The notes beneath the pieces are model-generated. The model was not told where the DNA came from. It saw only the letters and a list, made by a program, of their open reading frames with translations, and did not search any database. Source: Chelativorans salis (GTDB lineage: Bacteria; Pseudomonadota; Alphaproteobacteria; Rhizobiales; Rhizobiaceae). Taken from it: a stretch of DNA of 64,000 bases. Shown here one piece after another: positions 20,865-31,979 of the stretch. The stretch covers positions 496,001 to 560,000 of the forward strand of contig NZ_JAOCZP010000003.1 of the NCBI RefSeq assembly GCF_025336525.1. The letters are read 5' to 3'. Every line of letters starts with the position of its first letter. The stretch's first letter is position 1. A program made the position numbers and the translations under genes.

Positions 20865-22061
20865 ATGGAACGCCACAGCCTCTGCCTTAAACCCGCAATC
20901 CTCGCCGGCGCTCTGGCGGCGTGGGGCATTCCCGCCGCTTTTGCCATCGAGGCGGAGGATGTCGGCGAGCGCCTGAAGGCCATCACGGCCAAGCAGCACA
21001 TCGAGATCACATATGAGGACGCGCGCATGAATGGCGCCGACGTGACGCTGGAGGCCGTAACGGTGAGCGGCCCCGACGGCGACGTTGCCGTGCCGGTCGG
21101 CGACGTGACGCTGCGGGATGTTACCGAGGACGGGGACGGAGCCTACCGGGTGGACAGCGTCGCCGTCGATGACTTCCAATATGAGGGCCGAAGCGGGACC
21201 TACTCCTTCGCCGGCTTCACCATGAGGGGTCTTGTGCTGCCTGCGGATGCCGAATCCGACACCTTCGATGGCACGATGCGCTACGACCAGACCGGGCTTG
21301 CGCGGGTGAATTTCGAGGGCAAGGACGGGCTTTTGGTCTCCGCCGAGGATATCAATGCCGAGATCACGGTTTCGGACGACGATACGATGATGCTCGACAG
21401 CGCAGTCGGCTCCTTCCTGTTCGATCTGCGGTCGGTGGAGGGCAACGCGAATGCCGTGAATGTGCTGAAAGAGATGGGCTACGACCAGATCAACGGCCGT
21501 GCGCGCATGGAGGGAAGCTGGCGCCCTTCCGACGGAAGGACGACCGTGTCGCGCTACGAAGTGACCGTCGAGGACGCGGGAACGCTGCACCTGATGGCTG
21601 ATTTCGATGGCTACACGCCGGACTTCATTCAGGCGATGGACGAAATGAGTAAGCAGTCGGAGGAGAACGCCGGCGGCGGGCGGAACAACACGGCGCAAGG
21701 CATGGCCATGCTCGGCATGATGCAGCGGCTCACCTTCCACGGCATGACGCTGCGCTTCACCGACGATTCTTTGACCGGCAAGGCGCTCGACTATGCGGCG
21801 AAACAGCAGGGCAGCAAGCCGGAAGATATCGTTGCCCAGGCGAAGGCGATCATCCCGATGCAGCTCGGCCCCTATCTCGGCGCAGAGCTGACCCAGAACC
21901 TAACCCAGGCCGTCGGCACTTTCCTCGAGAATCCGGATAATCTGGAGATCAGCGCCAAGCCGGACACCCCGGTTCCCTTCGCCATGCTGATGGGCGCGGC
22001 CATGGGCGCGCCCGAAATGCTCGTCAAGCAGATCGGGCTCACGGTCACGGCGAACCAGTAA
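20865..22061 (+). CDS. Periplasmic protein of unknown function
   Basis: 398 residues. A signal peptide ends near AAFAIEAED (about residue 28). The mature part is mostly beta-strand-like with alternating hydrophobic residues (VTLEAVTVSGPDGDVAVPVGDVTLRDV), a pattern seen in DUF945- or AsmA-like lipid-interacting folds. A helical Met-rich insert follows (AQGMAMLGMMQRLTFHGMTLRF). No catalytic motif is visible. It converges on aspS with a 10-bp gap. The match to a named family is not secure. Confidence 0.7.
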   Translation: MERHSLCLKPAILAGALAAWGIPAAFAIEAEDVGERLKAITAKQHIEITYEDARMNGADVTLEAVTVSGPDGDVAVPVGDVTLRDVTEDGDGAYRVDSVAVDDFQYEGRSGTYSFAGFTMRGLVLPADAESDTFDGTMRYDQTGLARVNFEGKDGLLVSAEDINAEITVSDDDTMMLDSAVGSFLFDLRSVEGNANAVNVLKEMGYDQINGRARMEGSWRPSDGRTTVSRYEVTVEDAGTLHLMADFDGYTPDFIQAMDEMSKQSEENAGGGRNNTAQGMAMLGMMQRLTFHGMTLRFTDDSLTGKALDYAAKQQGSKPEDIVAQAKAIIPMQLGPYLGAELTQNLTQAVGTFLENPDNLEISAKPDTPVPFAMLMGAAMGAPEMLVKQIGLTVTANQ

Positions 22062-22071
22062 GCGCAGCGCC

Positions 22072-23859
22072 TCAGCCCTGCTTGGGCGGCGCCAGCCGCA
22101 GATGCAGCTCGCGAAGCTGCTGCGGCGAGGCTTCCGAGGGCGCGCCCATCAAGAGGTCCTGCGCCTGCTGATTCATGGGGAACATGGTCACCTCGCGCAG
22201 GTTCTTCGCTCCCACGAGCAGCATGACGATGCGGTCGATGCCGGCCGCCATGCCGCCATGCGGCGGCGCGCCGTACTGGAAGGCGCGGTAGAGCCCGCCG
22301 AAGCGCTCCTCCACCACCTCGGGCGGAAAACCGACGATGCCGAAGGCCTTCACCATCACCTCCGGCAGATGGTTGCGGATGCCGCCGGAGGCGATCTCGA
22401 AGCCGTTGCAGACGAGGTCGTACTGGAAGGCCTTGATTGCGAGCGGCTCCTCGTTTTCCAGCGCACCCAGTCCGCCCTGCGGCATGGTGAAGGGGTTGTG
22501 GCCGAAATCAATGCGCTTCTCGTCCTCGTTCCACTCGTAGAAGGGGAAGTCGACGATCCAGGCAAGCTCGAAGCGGTCGCGGTCGACAAGATCCAGGTCT
22601 TCGCCCACGCGCGTGCGGGCGCCCCCGGCAAAGGCGGAGAATTTCTTCGGATCACCGGCGGCGAAGAAGCAGGCATCGCCCGGCTTCAGCCCGAGCTGAA
22701 GGCGGATCGCCTCGGTGGGTTCCTCGCCAATGTTCTTGGCGATCGGGCCCGCGCCTTCGACCTTGCCGCCCTCCTCGCGCCAGAAGATGTAGCCGAGGCC
22801 CGGCTGGCCCTCGCCTTGCGCCCAGGAGTTCATGCGGTCGCAGAAGGCTCTGGAGCCGCCGCCCGTCGCAGGTATGGCCCAGACGGCGCCGTTCGGGTCG
22901 CTCTCCAGGATGTTGGCGAAGACGCGGAAGCCGGAGCTGCGGAAATGCTCCGAGACGTCCTGCATGATGATGGGGTTGCGCAAGTCCGGCTTGTCGGTGC
23001 CGTATTTCAGGATCGCCTCGTCGTAGGGGATGCGCCGGAACTCCGGCGTGACGGGCTTGCCATTGGCAAAGGCCTCGAACACGCCGCGCATGATAGGTTC
23101 CATGGTGGAGAACACCTCGTCCTGCTCGACAAAGCTCATCTCTAGGTCGAGCTGGTAGAACTCGCCGGGCAGCCGGTCGGCGCGCGGGTCCTCGTCGCGG
23201 AAGCAGGGCGCGATCTGAAAATAGCGGTCGAAGCCCGACACCATGATGAGCTGCTTGTAAATCTGCGGCGCCTGCGGCAGGGCGTAGAACTTGCCCTCGT
23301 GCAGCCTGGAGGGCACCAGGAAGTCGCGCGCGCCCTCGGGCGAGGATGCAGTCAAGATCGGCGTCGAGAACTCGGTGAAGCCGGCCTCGCCCATGCGCTT
23401 GCGCATGTCGGCGATGATATTGGTGCGGGCGACGATGTTTCTGTGCAGTGTCTCGCGGCGCAAGTCGAGGAAGCGGTATTTGAGCCGGATGTCCTCCGGA
23501 TAGTCCGGTTCGCCGAAGACCGGCAGCGGCAGCTCCTTGGCCTGAGACAAGACCTCGATCTCGCGTGCGAAGATCTCCACCTCGCCCGTCGGCAGGTTCG
23601 GGTTCACCGTTTCGTCCGTACGTGCCTTCACCGCACCATCGACGCGGATCACCCACTCGCCACGCACCGTCTCGGCCGTGCCGAAAGAGGGCGAATCCGG
23701 ATCGGCGACGATCTGCGTGATGCCGTAATGGTCGCGCAGATCGATGAAAAGCAGGCCGCCATGATCGCGCACGCGGTGGACCCAGCCGGAAAGCCGGACG
23801 GTCTCGCCCACGTCGGATTTTCTCAATTCTGCGCAGGTATGGCTGCGGTAGCGGTGCAT
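22072..23859 (-). CDS. aspS: Aspartyl-tRNA synthetase (probably non-discriminating)
   Basis: 595 residues from ATG 23859 ([13 protein letters not shown], the family N-terminus; upstream codons are unsupported). The OB-fold anticodon-binding domain has [22 protein letters not shown]. Class II motifs 1-3 are present ([33 protein letters not shown]), with a bacterial GAD insert (about 300-420). Alphaproteobacteria usually charge tRNA-Asn through Asp-tRNA and GatCAB, so a non-discriminating enzyme is likely but not shown here. Confidence 0.96.
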   Translation of the reverse strand: MHRYRSHTCAELRKSDVGETVRLSGWVHRVRDHGGLLFIDLRDHYGITQIVADPDSPSFGTAETVRGEWVIRVDGAVKARTDETVNPNLPTGEVEIFAREIEVLSQAKELPLPVFGEPDYPEDIRLKYRFLDLRRETLHRNIVARTNIIADMRKRMGEAGFTEFSTPILTASSPEGARDFLVPSRLHEGKFYALPQAPQIYKQLIMVSGFDRYFQIAPCFRDEDPRADRLPGEFYQLDLEMSFVEQDEVFSTMEPIMRGVFEAFANGKPVTPEFRRIPYDEAILKYGTDKPDLRNPIIMQDVSEHFRSSGFRVFANILESDPNGAVWAIPATGGGSRAFCDRMNSWAQGEGQPGLGYIFWREEGGKVEGAGPIAKNIGEEPTEAIRLQLGLKPGDACFFAAGDPKKFSAFAGGARTRVGEDLDLVDRDRFELAWIVDFPFYEWNEDEKRIDFGHNPFTMPQGGLGALENEEPLAIKAFQYDLVCNGFEIASGGIRNHLPEVMVKAFGIVGFPPEVVEERFGGLYRAFQYGAPPHGGMAAGIDRIVMLLVGAKNLREVTMFPMNQQAQDLLMGAPSEASPQQLRELHLRLAPPKQG

Positions 23860-24029
23860 TATCTCTGGTCCGTGTCTGAAGGTCACTGCGAACGGGCGCT
23901 GGTCGGCCTCGTCAAATCGGCGCGAAAAGCGCATGCGCGTCCCATTTTGTCAAGGCAGGGCCACCACACGGCGAAAGTCGGGCGATACAATTTCTTCACA
24001 TTTCGGGCGTCAACGCCTAAAGAGAAGGC

Positions 24030-25208
24030 ATGGAACTCATCAAAACCCGCAAAGAGCTGGAAAAGGCTGTCGCCGCGCTCGAAAAGTCCGACTTCATTAC
24101 CATCGACACCGAATTCATTCGCGAGACCACTTTCTGGCCGGAGCTATGCCTCATCCAGATGGCGGCGCCCGGTGTCACCGCGATGGTCGATCCGCTGGCC
24201 CCGGAGATGGACCTGGAGCCTTTCTTCCGCCTGATGGCGAACGAGAAAGTCACCAAGGTCTTCCATGCAGCCAGGCAGGACATCGAGATCATCTACAATC
24301 TCGGCAACCTCATCCCGCATCCGATCTTCGACACGCAGGTAGCGGCCATGGTATGCGGCTTCGGCGACAGCGTCTCCTACGACCAGCTCGTCTACCGCAC
24401 CACCGGCGAACGCCTCGACAAGGCCTCGCGCTTCACGGACTGGCGCCATCGCCCGCTGTCGCAGAAGCAGCTCGACTATGCACTGGCCGACGTCACCCAC
24501 CTCATCCCCGTCTACGAGTACCTCGAGCAGGAGCTGGAGCGCGAGGGCCGCGCCCATTGGCTGACGGAGGAGATGGGCGTTCTGACGGCGCCGGAAACCT
24601 ACGATCCGCATCCCGACGACGCCTGGAAGCGGCTGAAGCTGCGCGTACGCAAACCGATCGAATTCGCCGTCCTGCAGCAGGTGGCAGCCTGGCGCGAGCG
24701 CGAGGCGCGCGAGCGCAACGTGCCGCGCGGCCGCGTCCTCAAGGACGACGCCATCTACGAGATCGCCCAGCAGCAGCCGGAGGATGTGGCCGCCCTCGGT
24801 CGGCTGAGAAGCATACCCAGGGGCTGGGAGCGCTCGAGCCCCGCGGCGGGTCTGCTCAAGGCAGTCAACGCCGCCCTCGCCCTGACCAAGGAGGAACTGC
24901 CGAGGCTGCCCAAGCCCCAGCACGCACCGGAAGGGGCGGCTGCCGCGGCCGAACTCATCAAGGTGCTGCTCAAGCTGGTGGCCGAGAAGGAAGGCGTGGC
25001 CACCAAGATGCTCGCCTCCAGCGACGACATCGACCGTCTTGCAGCCGACGGCGAAAAGGCACAGGTGCCTGCCCTTTCGGGCTGGCGGCGCGAGGTATTC
25101 GGCGAGGAAGTGCTAAAACTCCTGCGCGGCGAGATCGCCCTCAGATTCGCCAACCGGCGCATCGAGACGTTCTCGCCCGGCGAACAGGTGGCGCGGGCGG
25201 CGGAGTAG
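24030..25208 (+). CDS. rnd: Ribonuclease D
   Basis: 392 residues. The DEDD 3'-5' exonuclease domain contains FITIDTEFIRETTFWPELCLIQ, VFHAARQDIEIIYNLG and YALADVTHLIPVYEYL, giving the four acidic residues and the catalytic Tyr/His region. An HRDC-like helical domain follows (about 215-290), with REAREARNVPRGRVLKDDAIYEIA-type residues. It trims structured RNAs such as tRNA precursors. It is divergent from aspS, a pairing commonly found in this group. Confidence 0.95.
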   Translation: MELIKTRKELEKAVAALEKSDFITIDTEFIRETTFWPELCLIQMAAPGVTAMVDPLAPEMDLEPFFRLMANEKVTKVFHAARQDIEIIYNLGNLIPHPIFDTQVAAMVCGFGDSVSYDQLVYRTTGERLDKASRFTDWRHRPLSQKQLDYALADVTHLIPVYEYLEQELEREGRAHWLTEEMGVLTAPETYDPHPDDAWKRLKLRVRKPIEFAVLQQVAAWREREARERNVPRGRVLKDDAIYEIAQQQPEDVAALGRLRSIPRGWERSSPAAGLLKAVNAALALTKEELPRLPKPQHAPEGAAAAAELIKVLLKLVAEKEGVATKMLASSDDIDRLAADGEKAQVPALSGWRREVFGEEVLKLLRGEIALRFANRRIETFSPGEQVARAAE

Positions 25209-25253
25209 TCGACGACGCCGCCCGCGCGCTGAAATCGGCACAGCCGAACCGCT

Positions 25254-25643
25254 TCAACCGTTTTGCGCGAACCAGTCAACAATGGCCGGCATGTGCCGCT
25301 CGAAGCCGCCTGGAATGAAGACGTTCAGCAAACCTGCCCTGTGACCGCTGGTGTTACGGAAATCATGGGTGACACCGGCAGGGATGCGAATGAAAGTTCC
25401 CGCGGTGGCGTCGAGCCATTCGTCGGCGGCCAACAGGCTGACAGTCCCCTCCAGAACATAGAATAACTCGTCGTTCTCCTCGTGCGAATGCGCGCCCGGC
25501 CCGTTACACCCCGGCTCAAGCCACCACTCAGACACGGAATAGCGTTGCGACGTCTCATCTTCATCGGCCTTGAACACCGCTTGCATTTTTCCCATGTCAT
25601 AGGACCTGCCGGATCCCTTCGGCAGCACAAGAACCTTTTTCAT
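25254..25643 (-). CDS. Cupin-domain protein
   Basis: 129 residues from ATG 25643, with GGAGGA 5 nt upstream. A single cupin barrel is evident: GPGAHSHEENDELFYVLEGTVSLL (metal-binding His-X-His and Glu) and IPAGVTHDFRNTSG with the second-motif His. It could be a metal-dependent small-molecule enzyme or binding protein. The gene begins 68 bp after the ppx stop on the same strand. Its role is unknown. Confidence 0.82.
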   Translation of the reverse strand: MKKVLVLPKGSGRSYDMGKMQAVFKADEDETSQRYSVSEWWLEPGCNGPGAHSHEENDELFYVLEGTVSLLAADEWLDATAGTFIRIPAGVTHDFRNTSGHRAGLLNVFIPGGFERHMPAIVDWFAQNG

Positions 25644-25711
25644 TCGCTCCTCCATCAACCGTGTCAGAACATCATCTCGCGCTGCAGGACCGGATAAGAA
25701 ATAGGCTTGGC

Positions 25712-27229
25712 CTACTCCCCCACATCCAGCACTAAATTCAACCCCGTGACCCGGGCCAGATGCGCCATGCGTCCGTGCGGGCGCTCGCCCATCAGGGCCG
25801 CGTGCGAACGCGGGACCAGTAGCGCCAGCGCACCGTCTTCGCGCTTTTCCCATTTCAGCCGCGGGATGATGCCTGGCATCGACGCCGTCAGCAGATAGAC
25901 AACACGCAAAAGCCCGCCCAGGAGCCGCGCCCGCTCCACATAACGCGGTGTGGCGAGGTTGCGCATCTCCGGCGAAAGGGCATCGTCGAACAGACCCTCG
26001 TGGCGGAACAGGTTGGCAAGCGCGATGAAGGCCCGGCCGGGATGGTCGACGCCGATGAAGGAGCCGTGGGAGATGATGTTGAGCGACTGCGTGCCGCGAT
26101 ATTCGGGATGGGCGCGCCAGCCAATATCGGCCAGAAGACAGGCCGCGCGCCGGTAGCGCGCCTCGTCCTCCGTCTCCTCGATACCAAAGGCGGCGAAGGC
26201 CGTACCGGACCACTCGGCAAGCTCGCGCGCATGGGTGACGGAACGTGAGCGCAGGAGGGCCAGTTCCTCGGCGGCCGAGATGAGCGGGTCCGCCCGCCGC
26301 TCCTCCTCACCGAGCAGCGAATGGACAAACCCCTCGCGCACACCGTTTGCCGAGACGACGATCTTCGCCGGCTTGGCCGTGCGGATCACCTCCAGAAGCA
26401 CGGCGGCACCGTAGGGCAACAGCGCGCGGCGATTCTTCGACACCCGCTCGATACCCGTCATCTTGTCAATGTCACCCTTGGCGACTCGTTTCAGGAAAGC
26501 GGCGTCCTTCTCGGGGTCGAGTTCATAGTGGTGCATCACCGGAAGCGGATAGCGGGTGACGTTCATATGGAGGCGGGCAAGGTTCCGCCATGTGCCGCCA
26601 ACGCAGTAGAAGGTGCGCCCGGCCCCCTTCTCCAGCCATTCGGCGCGCGCCAGCTCGTCGCGGGCGATACGGGCGGCCTCGCTCATCGAGCCGCCCGTCA
26701 TCTCACGCAGTTTCAGGCCGCCCAGTGGAGTGGTGATCCCCTCCCCCATCGTCTCGCCATGAACGTCGACGAGCTCGAGGCTGCCGCCGCCGAGATCGCC
26801 CATGATGCCGTCGGCGTCATGGAAGGCGGCGATAACGCCGAGGGCGGCGTAGCTTGCCTCCTCCCGCCCAGAGAGCACGCGGATCTCGGTGCCCAAAATC
26901 CGTTCGGCGCGTTGGATGAAGTCCGGTCCGTTGGTCGCCTCGCGCGCGGCGGCGGTAGCCAATACGTGAAGCGACTGAGCGCCCGCCTGCTCGGAAAGCG
27001 CGCGAAAACGACGAAACTCCTCGACGGCACGCGTCACGCCATCGGGGTCGAGTTCGCCGGTCGTGACGATGCTGCGGCCAAGGCCGGCCAGCATCTTTTC
27101 ATTGAACAGCACTGTCGGCGAACGGGCGACGCCCTCGTAGATCACCAGACGGATCGAGTTCGAGCCGATATCGATGACCGCAATGGGACGCCGGTTCGGT
27201 AACCGCCCCTGGGAAACGGCTGTACTCAC
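25712..27229 (-). CDS. ppx: Exopolyphosphatase (Ppx/GppA family)
   Basis: 505 residues of the ASKHA fold. IAVIDIGSNSIRLVIYEG is the phosphate-1 motif, LATAAAREATNGPDF the connect region and GDLGGGSLELVDV the phosphate-2 motif. A C-terminal HD-like helical domain follows. Ppx releases phosphate from polyphosphate ends; some homologues also hydrolyse pppGpp. It lies 5 bp downstream of ppk, so synthesis and breakdown of polyphosphate are co-expressed. Confidence 0.95.
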   Translation of the reverse strand: MSTAVSQGRLPNRRPIAVIDIGSNSIRLVIYEGVARSPTVLFNEKMLAGLGRSIVTTGELDPDGVTRAVEEFRRFRALSEQAGAQSLHVLATAAAREATNGPDFIQRAERILGTEIRVLSGREEASYAALGVIAAFHDADGIMGDLGGGSLELVDVHGETMGEGITTPLGGLKLREMTGGSMSEAARIARDELARAEWLEKGAGRTFYCVGGTWRNLARLHMNVTRYPLPVMHHYELDPEKDAAFLKRVAKGDIDKMTGIERVSKNRRALLPYGAAVLLEVIRTAKPAKIVVSANGVREGFVHSLLGEEERRADPLISAAEELALLRSRSVTHARELAEWSGTAFAAFGIEETEDEARYRRAACLLADIGWRAHPEYRGTQSLNIISHGSFIGVDHPGRAFIALANLFRHEGLFDDALSPEMRNLATPRYVERARLLGGLLRVVYLLTASMPGIIPRLKWEKREDGALALLVPRSHAALMGERPHGRMAHLARVTGLNLVLDVGE

Positions 27230-27234
27230 GACCG

Positions 27235-29436
27235 CTAACCGGCGGCGGCCTTCTTGGACCGTTTGAAAGCGGCGATCCGCTTGGGCGCATGCGACTTCAG
27301 CGCGACGCCACGGCCGGACAGGCTGGGATTGGTCATGAAATATTCCTGCGCGTTGAAGGCTTCCTCTCCGTCCTCCGGCACGACGCGCCGCGAGGTCCCG
27401 TCAGGCAATACTTCGAAACTCTGCTGATTGTCCATGATGTTTCCCAGCATGATCTGGCCCAACACCTGCTCATGCACGGTCGGATTGGTGATGGGGACCA
27501 TGGTCTCGACCCGGCGGTCGAGATTGCGCGGCATGATATCGGCCGAAGAGATGTAGACGATAGCCTCGTCGGACGGCAGGCCGCGGCCGTTGCCGAAGCA
27601 GTAGATGCGGCTGTGCTCAAGGAACCGGCCGACGATGGACTTCACCCGAATATTCTCCGAAAGGCCCGGCACCTGCGGGCGCAGACAGCAGATGCCGCGC
27701 ACCACCAAATCGATCTCAACGCCGGCGCGACCGGCCTCGTAAAGGGCGTCGATCACCTGCGGGTCGACGAGTGAATTCATCTTCATCCAGATCTGCGCCG
27801 GCCGGCCCGCCTTGGCATGGGCGATCTCCTCGCGGACGTGCTCGAGGATGCGGGTCCTCAAGCTGAATGGCGAGACTGCCAGCTTCATGTCCACATCCGG
27901 CTCGGCATAGCCGGTGATGAAGTTGAAGACCTTGGCCACGTCGTGTGCGATCGCAGGATCGACGGTGAAATAGGAAAGGTCGGTATAGATGCGCGCGGTG
28001 ATCGGATGGTAGTTGCCGGTGCCCAGATGCACGTAGTTGCGCAGGCGCCTGCCCTCGCGGCGCACCACCAGCGACATCTTGGCGTGCGTCTTCAACTCTA
28101 TGAAGCCAAAGACCACCTGCACGCCCGCACGCTCCAGGTCACGTGCCCAGCGGATATTCGCCTCCTCGTCGAAGCGGGCTTTCAGTTCCACGAGCGCGGT
28201 CACGGACTTTCCGGCCTCGGCCGCGTCGATAAGCGCGCGCACGATGGGGCTGTCGTTGGAGGTACGGTAGAGCGTCTGCTTGATGGCCACCACCTCCGGG
28301 TCCTGCGCGGCCTGGCGCAGAAACTGCACCACCACGTCGAAGCTCTCGTAGGGATGATGGACGACGATATCCTTCTCGCGGATGGCCGCGAAACAGTCGC
28401 CGCCGTGATCGCGGATGCGTTCGGGGAAGCGCGGGTTGTAGGGTGGGAACCTTAGGTCGTCGCGCGGCAGCGTGACGATTTCGGAAATCTGGCTGATGGC
28501 AAGCGGCCCGTCGAGCACGCTGATGCGCGAGGACTGCACACCGAGCTCGCTTGCTACAAAATCACGCAAGTCCTCGGGCATCGAGCTTTCGAACTCGATG
28601 CGGATCACCGAACCGCGGCGCCGGCGCTTGAGTGCGCTCTCGAACAGGCGCACCAGATCTTCCGCCTCCTCCTCCACCTCGATATCGCTGTCGCGGATGA
28701 TGCGGAAGGTGCCGGAGCCGTTGACCTTGTAGCCGGGGAAGAGCTTGCCGATGAACATCTCGACGATGTCCTCCAGCGCGATGAAGCGCACCGTCTTGGG
28801 CCGCTCGGGCAGGGCGACGAAGCGCTGCAGCGTGACCGGCAGGCGCAAAAGCGCCGTCATCCTTCCCTTGTTGCCCAGATGCTGCAGGTCGAGGGCGATC
28901 GAGAAGCCGAGATTGGGGATGAAGGGGAAGGGATGGGCCGGATCGATGGAAAGCGGTGTAAGCACCGGATAAATGGCTTCCAGGAAGTGCTCCTCGACCC
29001 ATTTCCTGTCGTCGCGCGTCAGCGCCTCGGGACGCACGATTTCGATGCCTTCCTTCTTCATGAGCTCCAGAAGAAGGGCGAGGCTTTCGTGCTGATCCAC
29101 CTGCAGGCGGCTCACCTCGCGCAGCACGTGCTCGAGCTGCTCTTCCGGCGTGCGCCCGTCGGCGCTCCTGGTGGCGATCCCCTCGCGCACCTGGCCGGCG
29201 AGACCCGCAACGCGCACCATGAAGAATTCGTCCAGATTGTCGGCAGAGATCGACAGGAAGCGCATGCGTTCCAAAAGCGGGTGGTTGACGTTCTGGGACT
29301 CCTCGAGCACCCGCCGGTTGAACTGCAGCCACGAGAACTCCCGGTTGACGAAGCGATCGGGGCTCGACCGCGCGATCTCGTCCACCGTCCCCGGCTGGGT
29401 CGGGAATTCAGTCTTGATCGGCTTCAGTTCGTTCAT
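27235..29436 (-). CDS. ppk: Polyphosphate kinase 1
   Basis: 733 residues. PPK1 polymerises the gamma-phosphate of ATP into polyphosphate. The N-terminal four-helix domain has [19 protein letters not shown]. The catalytic region contains [26 protein letters not shown], with the phosphohistidine in the HLGTGNYH stretch, and a second phospholipase-D-like domain with the [14 protein letters not shown] segment. Length is typical. No PHO box was identified upstream by eye. Confidence 0.96.
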   Translation of the reverse strand: MNELKPIKTEFPTQPGTVDEIARSSPDRFVNREFSWLQFNRRVLEESQNVNHPLLERMRFLSISADNLDEFFMVRVAGLAGQVREGIATRSADGRTPEEQLEHVLREVSRLQVDQHESLALLLELMKKEGIEIVRPEALTRDDRKWVEEHFLEAIYPVLTPLSIDPAHPFPFIPNLGFSIALDLQHLGNKGRMTALLRLPVTLQRFVALPERPKTVRFIALEDIVEMFIGKLFPGYKVNGSGTFRIIRDSDIEVEEEAEDLVRLFESALKRRRRGSVIRIEFESSMPEDLRDFVASELGVQSSRISVLDGPLAISQISEIVTLPRDDLRFPPYNPRFPERIRDHGGDCFAAIREKDIVVHHPYESFDVVVQFLRQAAQDPEVVAIKQTLYRTSNDSPIVRALIDAAEAGKSVTALVELKARFDEEANIRWARDLERAGVQVVFGFIELKTHAKMSLVVRREGRRLRNYVHLGTGNYHPITARIYTDLSYFTVDPAIAHDVAKVFNFITGYAEPDVDMKLAVSPFSLRTRILEHVREEIAHAKAGRPAQIWMKMNSLVDPQVIDALYEAGRAGVEIDLVVRGICCLRPQVPGLSENIRVKSIVGRFLEHSRIYCFGNGRGLPSDEAIVYISSADIMPRNLDRRVETMVPITNPTVHEQVLGQIMLGNIMDNQQSFEVLPDGTSRRVVPEDGEEAFNAQEYFMTNPSLSGRGVALKSHAPKRIAAFKRSKKAAAG

Positions 29437-29590
29437 GGCCTGCTCGCTTCGATTGTCCTACCTCCGGGCGACCGATCCGCCCATATTATGTCGTGACAGG
29501 CTTTTGCGACAGTTTCATATCACGGACTTGCAAAGAAGGTATTTATGCTTCAAACGCACCTCGACAGGTGTTGACAGCGGGAGAAAAGGA

Positions 29591-29836
29591 ATGGCGGGCC
29601 ATCAAACACCCCATTTCCATAACACGGACGGCTACCGGTCGATCGAAATCGGCGTCAAGGAGTTCATGTGCGTGGGCGCCAACCCGCCGAACGACCATCC
29701 GCATGTCTTCCTCGATATGGGCGACGACGAAGAGCGAATCTGCCCCTACTGCTCGACGCTCTACCGCTATAACGCCAAGCTGAAGGTGCACGAAACGATG
29801 CCGGAGGGCTGCCTCTTCCACCAGGAAGCGGTTTAG
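29591..29836 (+). CDS. zf-CHCC zinc-finger protein (NDUFS6-like)
   Basis: 81 residues from ATG 29591, with GAGAAAAGG just upstream. The core has Cys in FMCVG, HPHVFLDMG and ICPYCSTLYRY, giving the C-X8-H-Xn-C-X2-C zinc site of the CHCC family. In mitochondria this fold is the complex I subunit NDUFS6; in alphaproteobacteria the homologue is associated with complex I. It is divergent from ppk and short, so context gives no extra support. Confidence 0.88.
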   Translation: MAGHQTPHFHNTDGYRSIEIGVKEFMCVGANPPNDHPHVFLDMGDDEERICPYCSTLYRYNAKLKVHETMPEGCLFHQEAV

Positions 29837-29919
29837 GCGCAGCAAGGCTGCGATATGGCCGGGCTTGGCGCAAGCCGCTCATCCGATGAATTTCCGCAGA
29901 ACCTAGCCGGCGGGCTGCA

Positions 29920-31119
29920 GTGACCGGCCGCCCCATCGCCATCGCCGGCGCGGGTATCGCTGGGCTGACGGCAGCGCTCTGCTTCGCGGCGAAGGGGTTT
30001 TCCGTCACCGTTTTCGAGCGCGCAGAAGCGCTTCAGGAAGTGGGCGCGGGTCTGCAGCTCTCGCCCAACGCCACCCGCATCCTCGCGCGCCTCGGCGTGC
30101 TGGAGAGCCTCGGCAAGGATGCGGTCCGGCCCCGTGCCATCCTGCTCAAGGATGCCGTAAGACTTTCCACACTGGCTGGCGTGCCTCTCGGCCAGAGAGC
30201 GGAGCGGCGCTGGCAGGCGCCCTATCTGGTCGCCCACCGCGCCGACCTGCAGCAGGCGCTGCTGCAGCAGGTGCGTGCCAACACGGCGATTCGTCTGGAA
30301 CTGGGCACGGAGGTTCTGGGCGTCACCGCGCAGGATGCCGGCCTCGTCGTCACAGTGGAGAAGGCCGGCGAGCTTCGTGAGATAGCCAGCAGCCTCCTCA
30401 TTGGCGCCGACGGCGTGTGGTCGAAGCTACGGGCGCGCATTGGCGGCCGGCAAAGCCGCTTCACCGGCTTTGCCGCCTTCCGGGCCATCCTTCGCGGCGG
30501 TGTGGCGAGCGAGGAGGCCGTGGCCACGGTCGCCCGCGATGCCGTCACCGCCTTCCTGGCACCCGACTTCCACCTGGTCGCCTACCCGCTCAGCGGTGGG
30601 GCGAACCTCAATCTGGTCCTGGTGACGCATAGCGCGGAGATAGAGCGCGGCTGGGCGAACGCCGCCGACGTAGGCCATCTCCTGACGGCAACCCGGCGAG
30701 CGGCCCCTTCCCTATCGAACATTATCCGGCTGCCCGGCGCCTGGACGGCCTGGCCCATTCACGAGGTGCGGGCGGGCGGGCCCTGGACCGATGCGCGCGG
30801 GCTGGTGCTGATTGGCGATGCCGCGCATGCGCTCAGCCCCTATGCCGCCCAAGGCGCGGCCATGGCTATCGAGGACGCTGCGCTTCTGGCGGAGCTGGTC
30901 GCCCGCGACGATGACATGCCGGGAGCGCTCGCTACCTACGAGCGCCTGCGCAAGCCGCGTCTTGCCCGCGTGGCCCGGCGCGGCGCCTTCAACCGCTTCG
31001 TCTGGCATGCTGCCGGGCCGGCCGCGCTTGCCCGCGACATGGTGCTCCGGCTGAAGAGCGAGGAGAGCCTGGCGGCAGATCTCGACTGGCTCTACAGCTA
31101 CGACGTGGAAGGGCTTTAA
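29920..31119 (+). CDS. FAD-dependent monooxygenase (aromatic hydroxylase family)
   Basis: 399 residues from a GTG at 29920. The dinucleotide-binding GAGIAGLTAALCFAAKGFSVTVFERAE is followed by GAGLQLSPNATRIL, a DG motif (LLIGADGVWSKLR), and the FAD-ribityl motif GDAAHALSPYAAQGAAMAIEDA. This is the group A flavoprotein hydroxylase set, close to salicylate hydroxylase-type enzymes. The actual substrate is not evident. It converges on aapP with an 18-bp gap. Confidence 0.9.
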   Translation: MTGRPIAIAGAGIAGLTAALCFAAKGFSVTVFERAEALQEVGAGLQLSPNATRILARLGVLESLGKDAVRPRAILLKDAVRLSTLAGVPLGQRAERRWQAPYLVAHRADLQQALLQQVRANTAIRLELGTEVLGVTAQDAGLVVTVEKAGELREIASSLLIGADGVWSKLRARIGGRQSRFTGFAAFRAILRGGVASEEAVATVARDAVTAFLAPDFHLVAYPLSGGANLNLVLVTHSAEIERGWANAADVGHLLTATRRAAPSLSNIIRLPGAWTAWPIHEVRAGGPWTDARGLVLIGDAAHALSPYAAQGAAMAIEDAALLAELVARDDDMPGALATYERLRKPRLARVARRGAFNRFVWHAAGPAALARDMVLRLKSEESLAADLDWLYSYDVEGL

Positions 31120-31137
31120 GCCACCGCGGCCGGCGCC

Positions 31138-31947
<810 letters not shown>

Positions 31948-31979
31948 CGCCTTTTTCCTTGAAGGGCCTTCAAGGCCGG